A DNA stretch of 64,000 nucleotides from contig NZ_RHHB01000001.1 of NCBI RefSeq assembly GCF_003710805.1, forward strand, positions 353,571-417,570. The letters run 5' to 3'. The DNA is from Agromyces tardus. Lineage in GTDB: Bacteria; Actinomycetota; Actinomycetes; Actinomycetales; Microbacteriaceae. The notes beneath the pieces were generated by a model. The model did no database searches. It was not told the DNA's origin and saw only the letters and a list, made by a program, of their open reading frames with translations. A program made the translations under genes and the position numbers. Of this stretch, positions 8,233-16,416 are shown piece by piece. The first letter of the stretch is position 1. Each line of letters opens with the position of its first letter.

Positions 8233-9170
8233 TGACCCAGGCAGCAGCGAGGCCCGTTCCGGCCTCCACCACCCCGGCCCCGGCCGCCGGCCGCGGCACC
8301 CGCGACGCCGTCGCCGCCCCCACCCGCCGCCGGCGCGGTCGGGTCGGCCAGGAGCGGACGAACTGGACGACGATGGTCATCCTGTTCCTCTGCGCGCTCA
8401 CCGTGCTCCTGCCGCTCTACGTCACCGTCTCGATGTCGCTGAAGACGACGGAGCAGGCGGTCGACGGCAACGCCTTCTCGCTGCCGTCGCCCATCGACTT
8501 CTCCGGATTCACGCAGGCGTGGGAGCTGACGAACTTCCCGGTCGCCTTCACGATCTCGATCCTCGTGACGGCCGGCACGGTCGTCGGCACGGTCCTCCTC
8601 GCCTCGCTCGCGTCCTACGCGATCGTGCGCAACTGGGAGCACCGGCTGTTCCGCTGGTCGTTCTTCTACCTGCTGGCGGCGATGTTCCTGCCGTTCCCGG
8701 TCGTCGCCCTGCCCCAGATCCAGCTGACCGGCCTCCTCGGGCTCGCCAACCCCGTCGGGGTGACGTTGCTGCACATCATGTTCCAGCTCTCGTTCAGCAT
8801 CCTGCTGTTCACGGCCTTCCTGCGGTCGATCCCGCTCGAGCTCGAGGAGAGCGCCCGCATCGACGGCGCGACGACGTGGCAGACGTTCCGCCAGCTGATC
8901 TTCCCCCTGCTCGCGCCCATGAGCGCGACGGTCGCGATCTTCGCGTTCCTCGCCTCGTGGAACGACTTCATGATGCCGTCGCTCATCATCGCCGACTCCG
9001 CCCAGCAGACCCTGCCGGTCGTGCAGTCGATCTTCCAGACGCAGTTCAGCAACAACTACAACGTGTCGTTCGCGTCGTACCTGATGGCCATGGCGCCCGC
9101 GATCGTCGTCTACCTGTTCACCCAGCGCTGGGTCATGGAAGGCGTGACCCAGGGAGCGGTGAAGGGCTGA
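8232..9170 (+). CDS. Sugar ABC transporter permease (MalG-like)
   Basis: 312 residues. The N-terminus is Ala/Pro/Arg-rich and cytoplasmic, followed by hydrophobic segments beginning near WTTMVILFLCALTVLLPLYV. The EAA loop reads ELEESARIDGATTWQTF, with the downstream FPLLAP block. It starts on the ATGA overlap with the previous permease and ends in another ATGA overlap with the glucosidase gene. It forms the heterodimeric membrane channel with the MalF-like protein. Confidence 0.92.
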   Translation: MTQAAARPVPASTTPAPAAGRGTRDAVAAPTRRRRGRVGQERTNWTTMVILFLCALTVLLPLYVTVSMSLKTTEQAVDGNAFSLPSPIDFSGFTQAWELTNFPVAFTISILVTAGTVVGTVLLASLASYAIVRNWEHRLFRWSFFYLLAAMFLPFPVVALPQIQLTGLLGLANPVGVTLLHIMFQLSFSILLFTAFLRSIPLELEESARIDGATTWQTFRQLIFPLLAPMSATVAIFAFLASWNDFMMPSLIIADSAQQTLPVVQSIFQTQFSNNYNVSFASYLMAMAPAIVVYLFTQRWVMEGVTQGAVKG

Positions 9171-10834
9171 TGACCGACGTGCTCGCACACTCCGACCTCG
9201 CCCACCTCCGCCACGACGCCGACTGGTGGCGGCAGGCCGCCGTCTACCAGGTGTATCCGCGCAGCTTCGCCGACGCGAACGGCGACGGGCTGGGCGACCT
9301 GCGCGGCATCCGCTCGCGTGTGCCGCACCTGCGGCGCCTCGGGATCGACGCGGTGTGGCTCAGCCCGTTCTACCCCTCGGCGCTCGCGGACGGCGGGTAC
9401 GACGTCGACGACTACCGGGACGTCGATCCGCGGCTCGGCACGCTCGACGACTTCGACGACCTCGTGAACGCGCTCCACGGCGCGGGCATCCGCGTGATCA
9501 TCGACATCGTGCCGAACCACACGTCGAACCGTCATGAGTGGTTCCGCGAGGCCCTCGCCTCGCCCAAGGGCTCGCGCGCACGCAACCGCTACATCTTCCG
9601 CGACGGACTCGGCGACGACGGCGCGTCGCCGCCCGCCGACTGGACGAGCGCGTTCGGCGGGCCCGCGTGGGAGCCCGTCGGCGACGGCCAGTGGTACCTG
9701 CACTACTTCGCGACCGAGCAGCCCGACCTCAACTGGGACGACCGCGAGGTGCGCGACGACTTCCTGACGACCCTGCGCTTCTGGGCGGACCGCGGCGTCG
9801 ACGGCTTCCGCATCGACGTGGCGCACGGGCTCGCGAAGCTGCTGGGCGACGAGCTCCCCGACCAGGCGACGCTCGACGCCCTCCCGCGCGACGGCGGCCA
9901 CCCGCTCTGGGACCGGGACGAGGTGCACGAGATCTACGCCGAGTGGCGCGCGGTCTTCAACGAGTACTCACCGCCCCGCACGGCGGTGGCCGAGGCGTGG
10001 GTCGACCCGTCGCGGCGTCCGCGCTACGCGAGCATCGACGGACTCGGCCAGGCGTTCAACTTCGACCTGCTCGAGGCACCGTTCGACGCCGCGGCGTTCC
10101 GGCGCATCGTCGACGCGAACCTCGCGCTCGCCGCGGAGTCGGGCTCCTCGACGACGTGGGTGCTCTCGAACCACGACGTGGTGCGGCACGCCACCCGCTA
10201 CGGTCTGCCCGAGCCCGCCGAGCCGGGCGAACGGCACGGCGCGGCCTGGCTGCTCTCGGGCGGCACGCAGCCCGTGCTCGACCGCGAGCGCGGCCTTCGC
10301 CGAGCCCGCGCCGCGACGCTCTTCATGCTGGGGCTGCCCGGGTCCGCCTACCTGTACCAGGGCGAGGAGCTCGGCCTGCACGAGGTCGGCGACATCCCGG
10401 CCGACGAGCGCCAGGACCCGTCCTTCTTCCGCAACCCCGGGGTCGACATCGGCCGTGACGGATGCCGCGTGCCGCTGCCCTGGACGAGCACCGGCGCCTC
10501 CTTCGGCTTCGGCCATGGCGGCGCCCACCTGCCGCAGCCGGCGTGGTTCGGCGACGTCGCCGTGGACGTGCAGGACCGCGACCACGACTCGACCCTCTCG
10601 CTCTACCGGCGGGCGCTCTCCGTGCGCGACGAGCTGCGGGGGCCGGAGGTGCTCGAGTGGGTGCCGTCGGCCGAGGCCGACGTGGTGCGCTTCCGGCGCC
10701 CGGGCGGCTGGGAGGTCGCGATGAACTTCGGCACCGCGCCCGCGGCGCTGCCTCCGGGGGAGGTGCTCGTGGCGAGCGGGCCGCTCGCCGACGGGCGCCT
10801 CCCCGGCGAGACGGCGGTGTGGCTGCGGGTGTGA
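9170..10834 (+). CDS. GH13 alpha-glucosidase (oligo-1,6-glucosidase/alpha-glucosidase type)
   Basis: 554 residues. It opens WWRQAAVYQVYPRSFADANGDG, the usual start of GH13 exo-glucosidases. Catalytic residues visible are the nucleophile Asp216 (DGFRIDVAHG), acid/base Glu275 (AVAEAWVDP) and the third acidic residue Asp336 (VLSNHDVV). DIVPNH forms conserved region I. There is no signal peptide, so it acts on sugars after import by the ABC transporter with which it overlaps by ATGA. It would release glucose from short alpha-glucosides; linkage preference cannot be read with certainty. Its stop abuts the stop of the convergent sheath gene without spacing. Confidence 0.93.
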   Translation: MTDVLAHSDLAHLRHDADWWRQAAVYQVYPRSFADANGDGLGDLRGIRSRVPHLRRLGIDAVWLSPFYPSALADGGYDVDDYRDVDPRLGTLDDFDDLVNALHGAGIRVIIDIVPNHTSNRHEWFREALASPKGSRARNRYIFRDGLGDDGASPPADWTSAFGGPAWEPVGDGQWYLHYFATEQPDLNWDDREVRDDFLTTLRFWADRGVDGFRIDVAHGLAKLLGDELPDQATLDALPRDGGHPLWDRDEVHEIYAEWRAVFNEYSPPRTAVAEAWVDPSRRPRYASIDGLGQAFNFDLLEAPFDAAAFRRIVDANLALAAESGSSTTWVLSNHDVVRHATRYGLPEPAEPGERHGAAWLLSGGTQPVLDRERGLRRARAATLFMLGLPGSAYLYQGEELGLHEVGDIPADERQDPSFFRNPGVDIGRDGCRVPLPWTSTGASFGFGHGGAHLPQPAWFGDVAVDVQDRDHDSTLSLYRRALSVRDELRGPEVLEWVPSAEADVVRFRRPGGWEVAMNFGTAPAALPPGEVLVASGPLADGRLPGETAVWLRV

Positions 10835-12016
10835 TCAGTCGTCGTCGGCCGGCTTCGCGTGCGACCGGATGCGGAGGATCACGAACTCCGCCGGACGCAC
10901 CGGCGCGATCCCGATCTCCACGACGAGGCGTCCGTTGTCGAGGTCGTTCTGCGTCATGGTGTCCTCGCCGCAGCGCACGAAGAACGCCTCGTCGGGCGTG
11001 CGCCCGGGGAACGCGCCGTCGCGCCACAGTCCGTGGAGGAACGCCGTGACGTCGCGCCGCACCGACTGCCACAGCGGCTCGGCGTTCGGCTCGAACACGG
11101 CCCAGCGCAGGCCGCGGTCGATGCTCTCCTCGAGGAAGAGCACGAAGCGGCGCACGGGGACGTACTTCCACTCGCTCCCCGCCGCGTCGGCGCCCTGCAG
11201 CGTGCGTGCGCCCCACACCACGGTCGATCCGCCGGGAAGCTCGCGCAGGCAGTTCACGCCGAGGCGGTTCACCCGGTCGAGCTCGTCGTCCTTCAGGGAC
11301 ACGTCGAGGCCCGCGGCGCCGCGGATCGCCGCGTCGGTGCCGGCCGGTGCCGCCCAGACCCCGCGCGTCGCGTCGGTGCGCGCGATGACGCCCGCGACGG
11401 CACCGGCCGCGCCCACGGCGACGGGAGCGCCGCCGAGGGGATCCGCGGTGCGGACGCGGGGGAAGTAGACCGCCGCGTTCGCGCTGTCGGTGCCGAGTGC
11501 GCCCGCGAGGCCGTCGTCGGATGCCGCGGCGGCCTCGATGGCGTCGACGCCCGTCCAGTCGGCGGGGGCGTCGAGCAGCAGCATCGCGCGGTGGCGCTCG
11601 CAGAATGCCGCCGCCTCCGACACGACAGCGCGCGCCGCCTCGGCCGGCATCCGAGTCCCCGGAGCCGCGACATCCGGCAGCACGAGCAGGTTCACGTCGG
11701 GGAGCGACTCGAGGGCCGCGAGTCCCTGCCATTCGGCCTCGGCCCCGAATGCGCCGACCCGCACGACCACGGCGGATCGCCCGCCGTTCTCGAAGTAGTC
11801 GTGCACTGCGCGCGCGAGTGGCGACCCGCCCGACAGGCCGCCGAACTCGCGCTCGACGGCGGACCAGTCCGAGAGGAGCAGGGGGACGTCGATGGGACCG
11901 GCCTCGGCGAGGCCGACGAACGCGGCGACGGCCGTGCCGACGCCCTCGATGGGCCTCGCGCCGCTCGCGATCTCCTCGAACGGGCCGGCAGGCGCTTCGG
12001 GATCGGGAGGGGTCAT
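10835..12016 (-). CDS. Phage tail sheath-like protein (contractile sheath), orphan
   Basis: 393 residues. Family features are the opening region PIEGVGTAVAAFVGLAEAGP, DWSAVEREFGG, ARAVHDYFENGG with a beta strand VVVRV, and a well-conserved C-terminus FFVRC, TQNDLDNGRL, then IGIAPVRPAEFVILRI. These belong to tail sheaths of contractile phages and contractile injection systems, where the sheath surrounds the tube and drives it by shortening. The ATG at 12016 has AGGAGG seven bases upstream; an ATG at 12022 is too close to it. No tube, baseplate, spike, AAA ATPase or tape-measure gene is in the window, so it stands alone beside sugar genes. The known fold is clear; the role here is unknown. Confidence 0.88.
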   Translation of the reverse strand: MTPPDPEAPAGPFEEIASGARPIEGVGTAVAAFVGLAEAGPIDVPLLLSDWSAVEREFGGLSGGSPLARAVHDYFENGGRSAVVVRVGAFGAEAEWQGLAALESLPDVNLLVLPDVAAPGTRMPAEAARAVVSEAAAFCERHRAMLLLDAPADWTGVDAIEAAAASDDGLAGALGTDSANAAVYFPRVRTADPLGGAPVAVGAAGAVAGVIARTDATRGVWAAPAGTDAAIRGAAGLDVSLKDDELDRVNRLGVNCLRELPGGSTVVWGARTLQGADAAGSEWKYVPVRRFVLFLEESIDRGLRWAVFEPNAEPLWQSVRRDVTAFLHGLWRDGAFPGRTPDEAFFVRCGEDTMTQNDLDNGRLVVEIGIAPVRPAEFVILRIRSHAKPADDD

Positions 12017-12379
12017 GCGCATGCCTCCTGCCTCACGACGTCGTGGTGACGGATGACTCGCTGCGAGCCTCCCGCTCCGGGCGGCGGGTGTCAAGCATCC
12101 GGGGCGCGGGGGAGCCGACTGCGGCCGAACAGGCGGATGCCGCGGGGGGAGGTCGTCATCCCGGCCCCGCGGCATCCGCGGTCTGTGCGCTGCGATCCGT
12201 CATCACCTACTTCCGCCGAAGAGGGCCGATCGGATGCACCTGCGCCGAACTTCCTCGCCCTCGGCGTCGCGCGCGTGGTCGCCCGCGGCATCCCCGGCCC
12301 GGGTCCGGACATGACGATCGCGCCGGCGGATGACCGGCGCGATTCGACCTTCGAGCGGATCGCTCGTCGATGGAGCCTG
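12017..12379. other. Gene-free stretch upstream of the sheath gene
   Basis: About 360 bases without a convincing gene. It holds the Shine-Dalgarno of the sheath gene, a 15-bp perfect inverted repeat (12133-12179), and further copies of the GGATGCC motif. Open frames exist on both strands but lack starts with Shine-Dalgarno or family features. Confidence 0.6.
12133..12179. terminator. 15-bp inverted repeat built from two GCGGATGCCGC motifs
   Basis: Arms GCGGATGCCGCGGGG (12133-12147) and CCCCGCGGCATCCGC (12165-12179) pair perfectly across 17 bases. It lies downstream of the small Lys-rich gene and upstream of the sheath gene, so it may end transcription of the former. Confidence 0.5.
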
Positions 12380-12517
12380 CTACTTGCGGTGCGTGGCGTC
12401 GGTGACGTCGTTGCCGGCGCGGCCGGCGACCTTGGCCTTCTTGTCGGCGCGCTTCTCCTTGAGCGTCTTGGAGGCTGCGGTCTTGCTGGACGATTTCTTC
12501 GGTGACTTGTCTGACAC
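12380..12517 (-). CDS. Small lysine-rich protein (45 aa)
   Basis: Reads MSDKSPKKSSSKTAAS, then KTLKEKRADKKAK, ending DATHRK. It is strongly basic, without membrane segment or signal peptide, and probably disordered. Similar short Lys/Ser-rich proteins are common unnamed actinobacterial genes; nucleic-acid binding is possible but unproven. The GTG at 12517 has AGAGGG upstream. It lies on the opposite strand from the next small membrane protein, with divergent starts about 100 bases apart. Confidence 0.7.
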   Translation of the reverse strand: MSDKSPKKSSSKTAASKTLKEKRADKKAKVAGRAGNDVTDATHRK

Positions 12518-12606
12518 GGTGACGCCCTCTGTTCGGGAGCCTGGACGGCCCCGTGTCGCAAGACTAGCGCCGCCGGCTGTGAGCCGGTGGGGCGCGCGCG
12601 GTCGGC

Positions 12607-12612
12607 TAGCCT
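12607..12612 (+). promoter_or_regulatory. -10 box TAGCCT, leaderless promoter
   Basis: Six bases before the ATG at 12619. The GGAGG between them touches the ATG and is too close to act as a normal Shine-Dalgarno. Confidence 0.5.
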
Positions 12613-12618
12613 CGGAGG

Positions 12619-12813
12619 ATGAGCCGCACCATCTGGACCGTCCTCGGTGTGATCGCCGCCGTGGTCATCGCCTGGGTCCTCGTCGACGTGGTCTTCAGCG
12701 TGCTCTGGTTCATCGTGAAGCTCGTGATCGTGGCGGTCGTCGTCGTCGTCGTGTACTCCGTGCTGCGTTCGCTCCTGAAACCGTCGGGCGAGCAGAAGTC
12801 GATCGATCGCTGA
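12619..12813 (+). CDS. Small membrane protein (64 aa)
   Basis: Almost entirely two hydrophobic helices (about residues 5-24 and 26-50, rich in Val/Ile) with a short charged tail KPSGEQKSIDR. No family recognised. The basic residues after the second helix suggest a cytoplasmic C-terminus. It is probably a real gene given the promoter box, base composition by codon position and compact placement before the sirtuin gene. Confidence 0.7.
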   Translation: MSRTIWTVLGVIAAVVIAWVLVDVVFSVLWFIVKLVIVAVVVVVVYSVLRSLLKPSGEQKSIDR

Positions 12814-12847
12814 CGCGATCGCGACGCTCGCGCGCGAGAATCGAGGG

Positions 12848-13558
12848 GTGACCTCCTCGAACGGCATCCGGCTCGTCGTGCTCACGGGCGCGGGCATCTC
12901 GGCCGAGAGCGGGGTGCCCACGTTCCGCGATGCGGGCGGGCTGTGGGAGGGCCATCGCGTCGAGGACGTCGCGACGCCCGAGGCGTTCGAGCTCGACCCG
13001 GCGACCGTGCAGCGGTTCTACGACGCGCGGCGGCGCTCCGTGGCATCCGTCGCCCCGAACCCCGCGCACCACGCGCTCGCCCGGCTCGAGGCCGAACTCG
13101 GCGACGAGCTGCTCGTGGTCACGCAGAACATCGACGACCTGCACGAGCGGGCCGGGTCGCGGCGCGTGCTGCACATGCACGGCGAGCTCGGCCTCGCGCG
13201 CTGCACCGCCTGCGGCGACCGATCGCCCGCCCCCGGCGACCTCCTCGACGAGCCGGCGTGCACGGCGTGCGGCGAGCGGATGCTGCGCCCCGACGTCGTG
13301 TGGTTCGGCGAGGTGCCGTACGGGCTCGACGAGATCGACGCGGCGCTCGCCGGATGCGCGCATTTCGCGGCGATCGGGACCTCGGGCGCGGTGTACCCGG
13401 CCGCGGGGTTCGTGCTCACGGCGGCCGCCCTCGGGGCGCGCACGACCGAGCTCAACCTCGCCGAGAGCGAGATCACGCCGTTCTTCGACGAGACGCGACT
13501 CGGGCCCGCGAGCGTGCTCGTGCCCGAGTGGGTCGACGAGCTGCTCAGCTCGCGCTGA
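12848..13558 (+). CDS. cobB: Sir2-family NAD-dependent protein deacylase
   Basis: 236 residues. NAD-binding GAGISAESGVPTFRD (about residues 14-28), TQNIDDLHERAG, catalytic His in HMHGE, two CxxC zinc pairs (CTAC and CTAC), and GTSGAVYPAA. The FYDARRR segment supplies the Tyr and Arg that in class III sirtuins (SIRT5, E. coli CobB) recognise succinyl- and malonyl-lysine, so desuccinylation as well as deacetylation is likely (family knowledge). The GTG at 12848 has GAGAAT eight bases before it. Its 3' end overlaps the convergent EI24 gene by 14 bases. Confidence 0.93.
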   Translation: MTSSNGIRLVVLTGAGISAESGVPTFRDAGGLWEGHRVEDVATPEAFELDPATVQRFYDARRRSVASVAPNPAHHALARLEAELGDELLVVTQNIDDLHERAGSRRVLHMHGELGLARCTACGDRSPAPGDLLDEPACTACGERMLRPDVVWFGEVPYGLDEIDAALAGCAHFAAIGTSGAVYPAAGFVLTAAALGARTTELNLAESEITPFFDETRLGPASVLVPEWVDELLSSR

Positions 13559-14363
13559 CGTCGGTCGCGGTAGGGCCGGCTGCAGGTCCGGCCGCGGGCG
13601 CGGGGCCGACCGGGCCGACCGCCGGCGCGGGCTGCACCGCGTCGAGCGCCGATCGCGCGAGCATCGTCGAGCCCGCCACCGCGGCGGGCATCGTGAACAC
13701 CGCACCGAGCGGGATCATGAAGCACAGCTGCGTCGCGACGCCGAAGCCGAGCAGCTCGCCCCGGTGGGCGCGGCGGATCGCGCGCCGCACGTCGGCCGGG
13801 AGCCCCCGGGCCTGCAGCGCCCGGGAGCTGAGCTCGGCGGCGAGGAGCCGCCCCGAGAGCACGACGCCGAGCACCGGCGCCGCGACGGCGCCCACCACGG
13901 GGATGAAGCCGACGAGCGCGACGACGATCGCCGCGACGAGGCCGAGCCCGATGAGCCCGAGCGAGTCGACGACCGCACGCCAGAACCCCGCGCCCTCAGC
14001 GGGCACGTCGCCGCCGAGGTCGAGCTCGACCGAGCGCCAGATGCGCTCGTAGAAGGGATCGCCCACGGCGAGCGTGACGGCCGTGAAGGTCACGGCCGCG
14101 AGCAGTCCGGCCGCGGTGAAGGTGATCGCGCCGACGGTGATGCGGAACGCCGTGCGCCAGCCGGCCTGCCAGTCGTCGGCGAACGGCGTCGCCCAGTCGA
14201 CGAGCGCCGGCAGGCCGAATCCGAGCGCGACGAGCGCGGCCACGATGCCCGCGAACACGAGCACCGCGGGAACGAGCCCGAGCAGCATCACGCCGGGGTC
14301 GCGGCGCCAGTAGCCGAACCCCCGCAGGAGCATCCGCACACCCGAGACGAAGCCGCGCACCAC
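13545..14363 (-). CDS. EI24/CysZ-like integral membrane protein
   Basis: 272 residues with several membrane segments. The family opening GFVSGVRMLLRGFGYWRR is followed by VMLLGLVPAVLVF, and later DPFYERIWRSVE and FIPVVGAVAAPVLG, typical of EI24-domain proteins whose bacterial members include the sulfate transporter CysZ. The C-terminus is a Pro/Ala/Gly-rich tail. The GTG at 14363 is chosen because TAGGCT lies seven bases upstream. Sulfate transport is only a possibility; no cysteine genes are nearby. Confidence 0.82.
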   Translation of the reverse strand: MVRGFVSGVRMLLRGFGYWRRDPGVMLLGLVPAVLVFAGIVAALVALGFGLPALVDWATPFADDWQAGWRTAFRITVGAITFTAAGLLAAVTFTAVTLAVGDPFYERIWRSVELDLGGDVPAEGAGFWRAVVDSLGLIGLGLVAAIVVALVGFIPVVGAVAAPVLGVVLSGRLLAAELSSRALQARGLPADVRRAIRRAHRGELLGFGVATQLCFMIPLGAVFTMPAAVAGSTMLARSALDAVQPAPAVGPVGPAPAAGPAAGPTATDVSAS

Positions 14364-14370
14364 GCGTGCC

Positions 14371-14376
14371 AGCCTA
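14371..14376 (-). promoter_or_regulatory. -10 box TAGGCT of the EI24-like gene
   Basis: Seven bases before the GTG at 14363. Confidence 0.5.
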
Positions 14377-14586
14377 GACGGGGCGTGCGACGTGTCCGAG
14401 CCGTGGCCGCGCGCGAGCGAGCGCGAGGACGTTTCTGTGGCGGGTTGTTGCGCACCGGCTGCGCGCTCCCAGCGGGCGGCGCTATCGTCGTGGCATCCGA
14501 TCTTCGCCGCAGCGGCGGCCCGCACGCCCTCGCGCGCATGGCCGCCCGCGCCGCGCCACTCGCCCCAGAAGGAACCGCCACCCGAG

Positions 14587-15528
14587 ATGACCGTGACCTC
14601 GACGAAGTCCGCTCGCGCCGCCGAGTGGTGGAAGGCGCAGCGCAGGCGGGTGCTCGGGGGTGTCGCGATCGCCGTCGTGGCGCTCGCGATCGCGGTGGTC
14701 GTCGCCCGGCTGCTGCGGGGACTGCCCGCCGTGGAGGCCTTCATCGAGGCGTACCCCGGGATCGTGCCGCCGCCCGAGGGCACGCCCGTCGGCATTCCGG
14801 CGTGGCTCGGCTGGCAGCACTTCCTCAACGCCTTCTTCCTGCTGCTCATCGTGCGCACCGGGTTCGAGCTGCGCAGCAAGCGACGTCCCCCGGGCTTCTG
14901 GACGCGTGACAACACCCGCTGGCCGCGCACCGCGGGCAAGCCGCGCCGCATGGGCATCTTCCTCTGGTTCCACCTGTGGCTCGACGCGCTCTGGGTGCTG
15001 GTGGGCCTGACGTACGTCGTGCTGCTCTTCGCGACCGGGCAGTGGCTGCGCATCGTGCCCACCGACTGGGCCGTCGTGCCCAACGCGATCTCGGCGGCGC
15101 TGCAGTACGCGTCGCTCGACTGGCCCACCGAGAACTCGTGGGTCGTCTACAACTCGCTGCAGCAGCTGGCGTACTTCACGGTCGTGTTCATCGCCTCGCC
15201 GCTCGCGATCCTCACCGGGCTGCGCCTCTCGTCGATCTGGCCGCTCGAGGGGCCGCTCGTGCGCGCCTTCCCCGAGAAGCTCGCCCGCGCCGTGCACTAC
15301 CCGGTCATGCTGTTCTTCCTCGCGTTCACGTTCGTGCACGTCGTGCTCGTGTTCACCACCGGCGCCCTGGCCAAGCTCAACCAGATGTACACCGCCCGCG
15401 ACGCCGACGACTGGCTCGGGTTCGCGGTGTTCGCCCTCTCGGTCGCGGTGATGGCCGTCGCCTGGGTGCTCGCGAAGCCGCCGCTGCTCAAGCGCATCGC
15501 CGCGAAGTCGGGCCGCGTGCAGGGCTGA
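14587..15528 (+). CDS. Cytochrome b/b6-domain membrane protein
   Basis: 313 residues with multiple hydrophobic helices. Histidines suited to bind two b-type hemes are seen in WQHFLNAFF, WFHLWLD, RAVHYPVML and FTFVHVVLVFTTG. This matches the di-heme cytochrome b561/thiosulfate-reductase cytochrome b group (COG4117-like), which passes electrons between the quinone pool and a molybdenum or other partner. No partner reductase gene is adjacent, so its electron acceptor is unknown. The ATG at 14587 has GAAGGA upstream. Confidence 0.82.
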   Translation: MTVTSTKSARAAEWWKAQRRRVLGGVAIAVVALAIAVVVARLLRGLPAVEAFIEAYPGIVPPPEGTPVGIPAWLGWQHFLNAFFLLLIVRTGFELRSKRRPPGFWTRDNTRWPRTAGKPRRMGIFLWFHLWLDALWVLVGLTYVVLLFATGQWLRIVPTDWAVVPNAISAALQYASLDWPTENSWVVYNSLQQLAYFTVVFIASPLAILTGLRLSSIWPLEGPLVRAFPEKLARAVHYPVMLFFLAFTFVHVVLVFTTGALAKLNQMYTARDADDWLGFAVFALSVAVMAVAWVLAKPPLLKRIAAKSGRVQG

Positions 15529-15543
15529 AGCGCGCGGATGCCC

Positions 15544-15549
15544 TAGCGT
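15544..15549 (+). promoter_or_regulatory. -10 box TAGCGT, leaderless promoter
   Basis: Seven bases before the GTG at 15557; identical to the box before the epoxide hydrolase. Confidence 0.5.
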
Positions 15550-15556
15550 TGCGCGG

Positions 15557-16414
15557 GTGATCACGGAACTGGACGTGGAGCTGCCCGACGGACGACGCGT
15601 GCGCGCCGCCGACACCGGCGAGGCCGGCGGCCCGCGTGCGGTGGCACCCCTCACGGTCGTGTGGCACCACGGGTCGCCGCACACGGGCGCGCTGTACGAG
15701 CCGCTGCTCGGCGCGGCGGCGGCGCGCGGCATCCGCTTGGTCTCGTATGCCCGCCCGAGCTACGGAGGGTCGACCCCGCAGCCCGGGCGTTCGGTGACGT
15801 CGGCCGCCGCCGACGTCGTGGCGGTGGCCGACGCGCTCGGCATCGACCGGTTCGCGGTCATCGGCACGTCGGGCGGTGGGCCGCACGCCCTCGCCTGCGC
15901 GGCACTCGTGCCGGAACGGGTCACGGGCGTCGTCACGCTCGCCTCGCCCGCGCCGTACACCGACGCGTTCGACTGGTTCGACGGCATGCGATCGCCCGGC
16001 GCGCTGCGGGCGGCTCGCAAGGGTCGCGCTGCTCGTGCCGCGTTCGCCGACGAGGAGGAGTTCGACCCCGAGGTCTTCGTGCCGACCGACTGGGCGGCCC
16101 TCGAGGGGCGGTGGTCGGCCGTGCTCGCCGACGTGCAGGCTTCCGACGCATTCGGGCCGGACGGCCTCATCGACGACGACGTCGCGTTGGCGTCGCCGTG
16201 GGGCTTCGAGGTGTCGGATGTCGCGGCGCCCACGCTCCTCGTGCACGGCGAGCTCGACCGCATGATCCCTCGGCGGCACGCGTCGTGGCTGCTCGGCCGC
16301 ATCCCCGGCGCGAAGCTCTGGGCGCGCCTCGACGACGGGCACGTCTCGGTGCTCGACGTCGTGCCCGACGCGCTGGACTGGCTGCTCGAGGCCGCCGCGC
16401 CGGCTCGTTCCTGA
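15557..16414 (+). CDS. Alpha/beta hydrolase
   Basis: 285 residues. Oxyanion motif HHGSPHTG (about residues 37-44), nucleophile elbow GTSGGGPHAL (Ser about residue 104), acidic residue in HGELDRMIP and His in DDGHVSVL. This is the complete serine-hydrolase triad of the fold. It is cytoplasmic with unknown substrate. It ends two bases before the end of the convergent PHP gene. Confidence 0.88.
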   Translation: MITELDVELPDGRRVRAADTGEAGGPRAVAPLTVVWHHGSPHTGALYEPLLGAAAARGIRLVSYARPSYGGSTPQPGRSVTSAAADVVAVADALGIDRFAVIGTSGGGPHALACAALVPERVTGVVTLASPAPYTDAFDWFDGMRSPGALRAARKGRAARAAFADEEEFDPEVFVPTDWAALEGRWSAVLADVQASDAFGPDGLIDDDVALASPWGFEVSDVAAPTLLVHGELDRMIPRRHASWLLGRIPGAKLWARLDDGHVSVLDVVPDALDWLLEAAAPARS

Positions 16415-16416
16415 GC

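Noticed and set aside
10835..12175. Longer N-terminus of the sheath protein (start near 12175)
   Set aside because: The extra residues are Pro/Arg-rich noise and overlap the inverted repeat; a strong Shine-Dalgarno fits the ATG at 12016.
12053..12505. Plus-strand open frame between the sheath and small-protein genes
   Set aside because: No start signal or recognisable motif, and its 3' part is antisense to the Lys-rich gene at 12380-12517.
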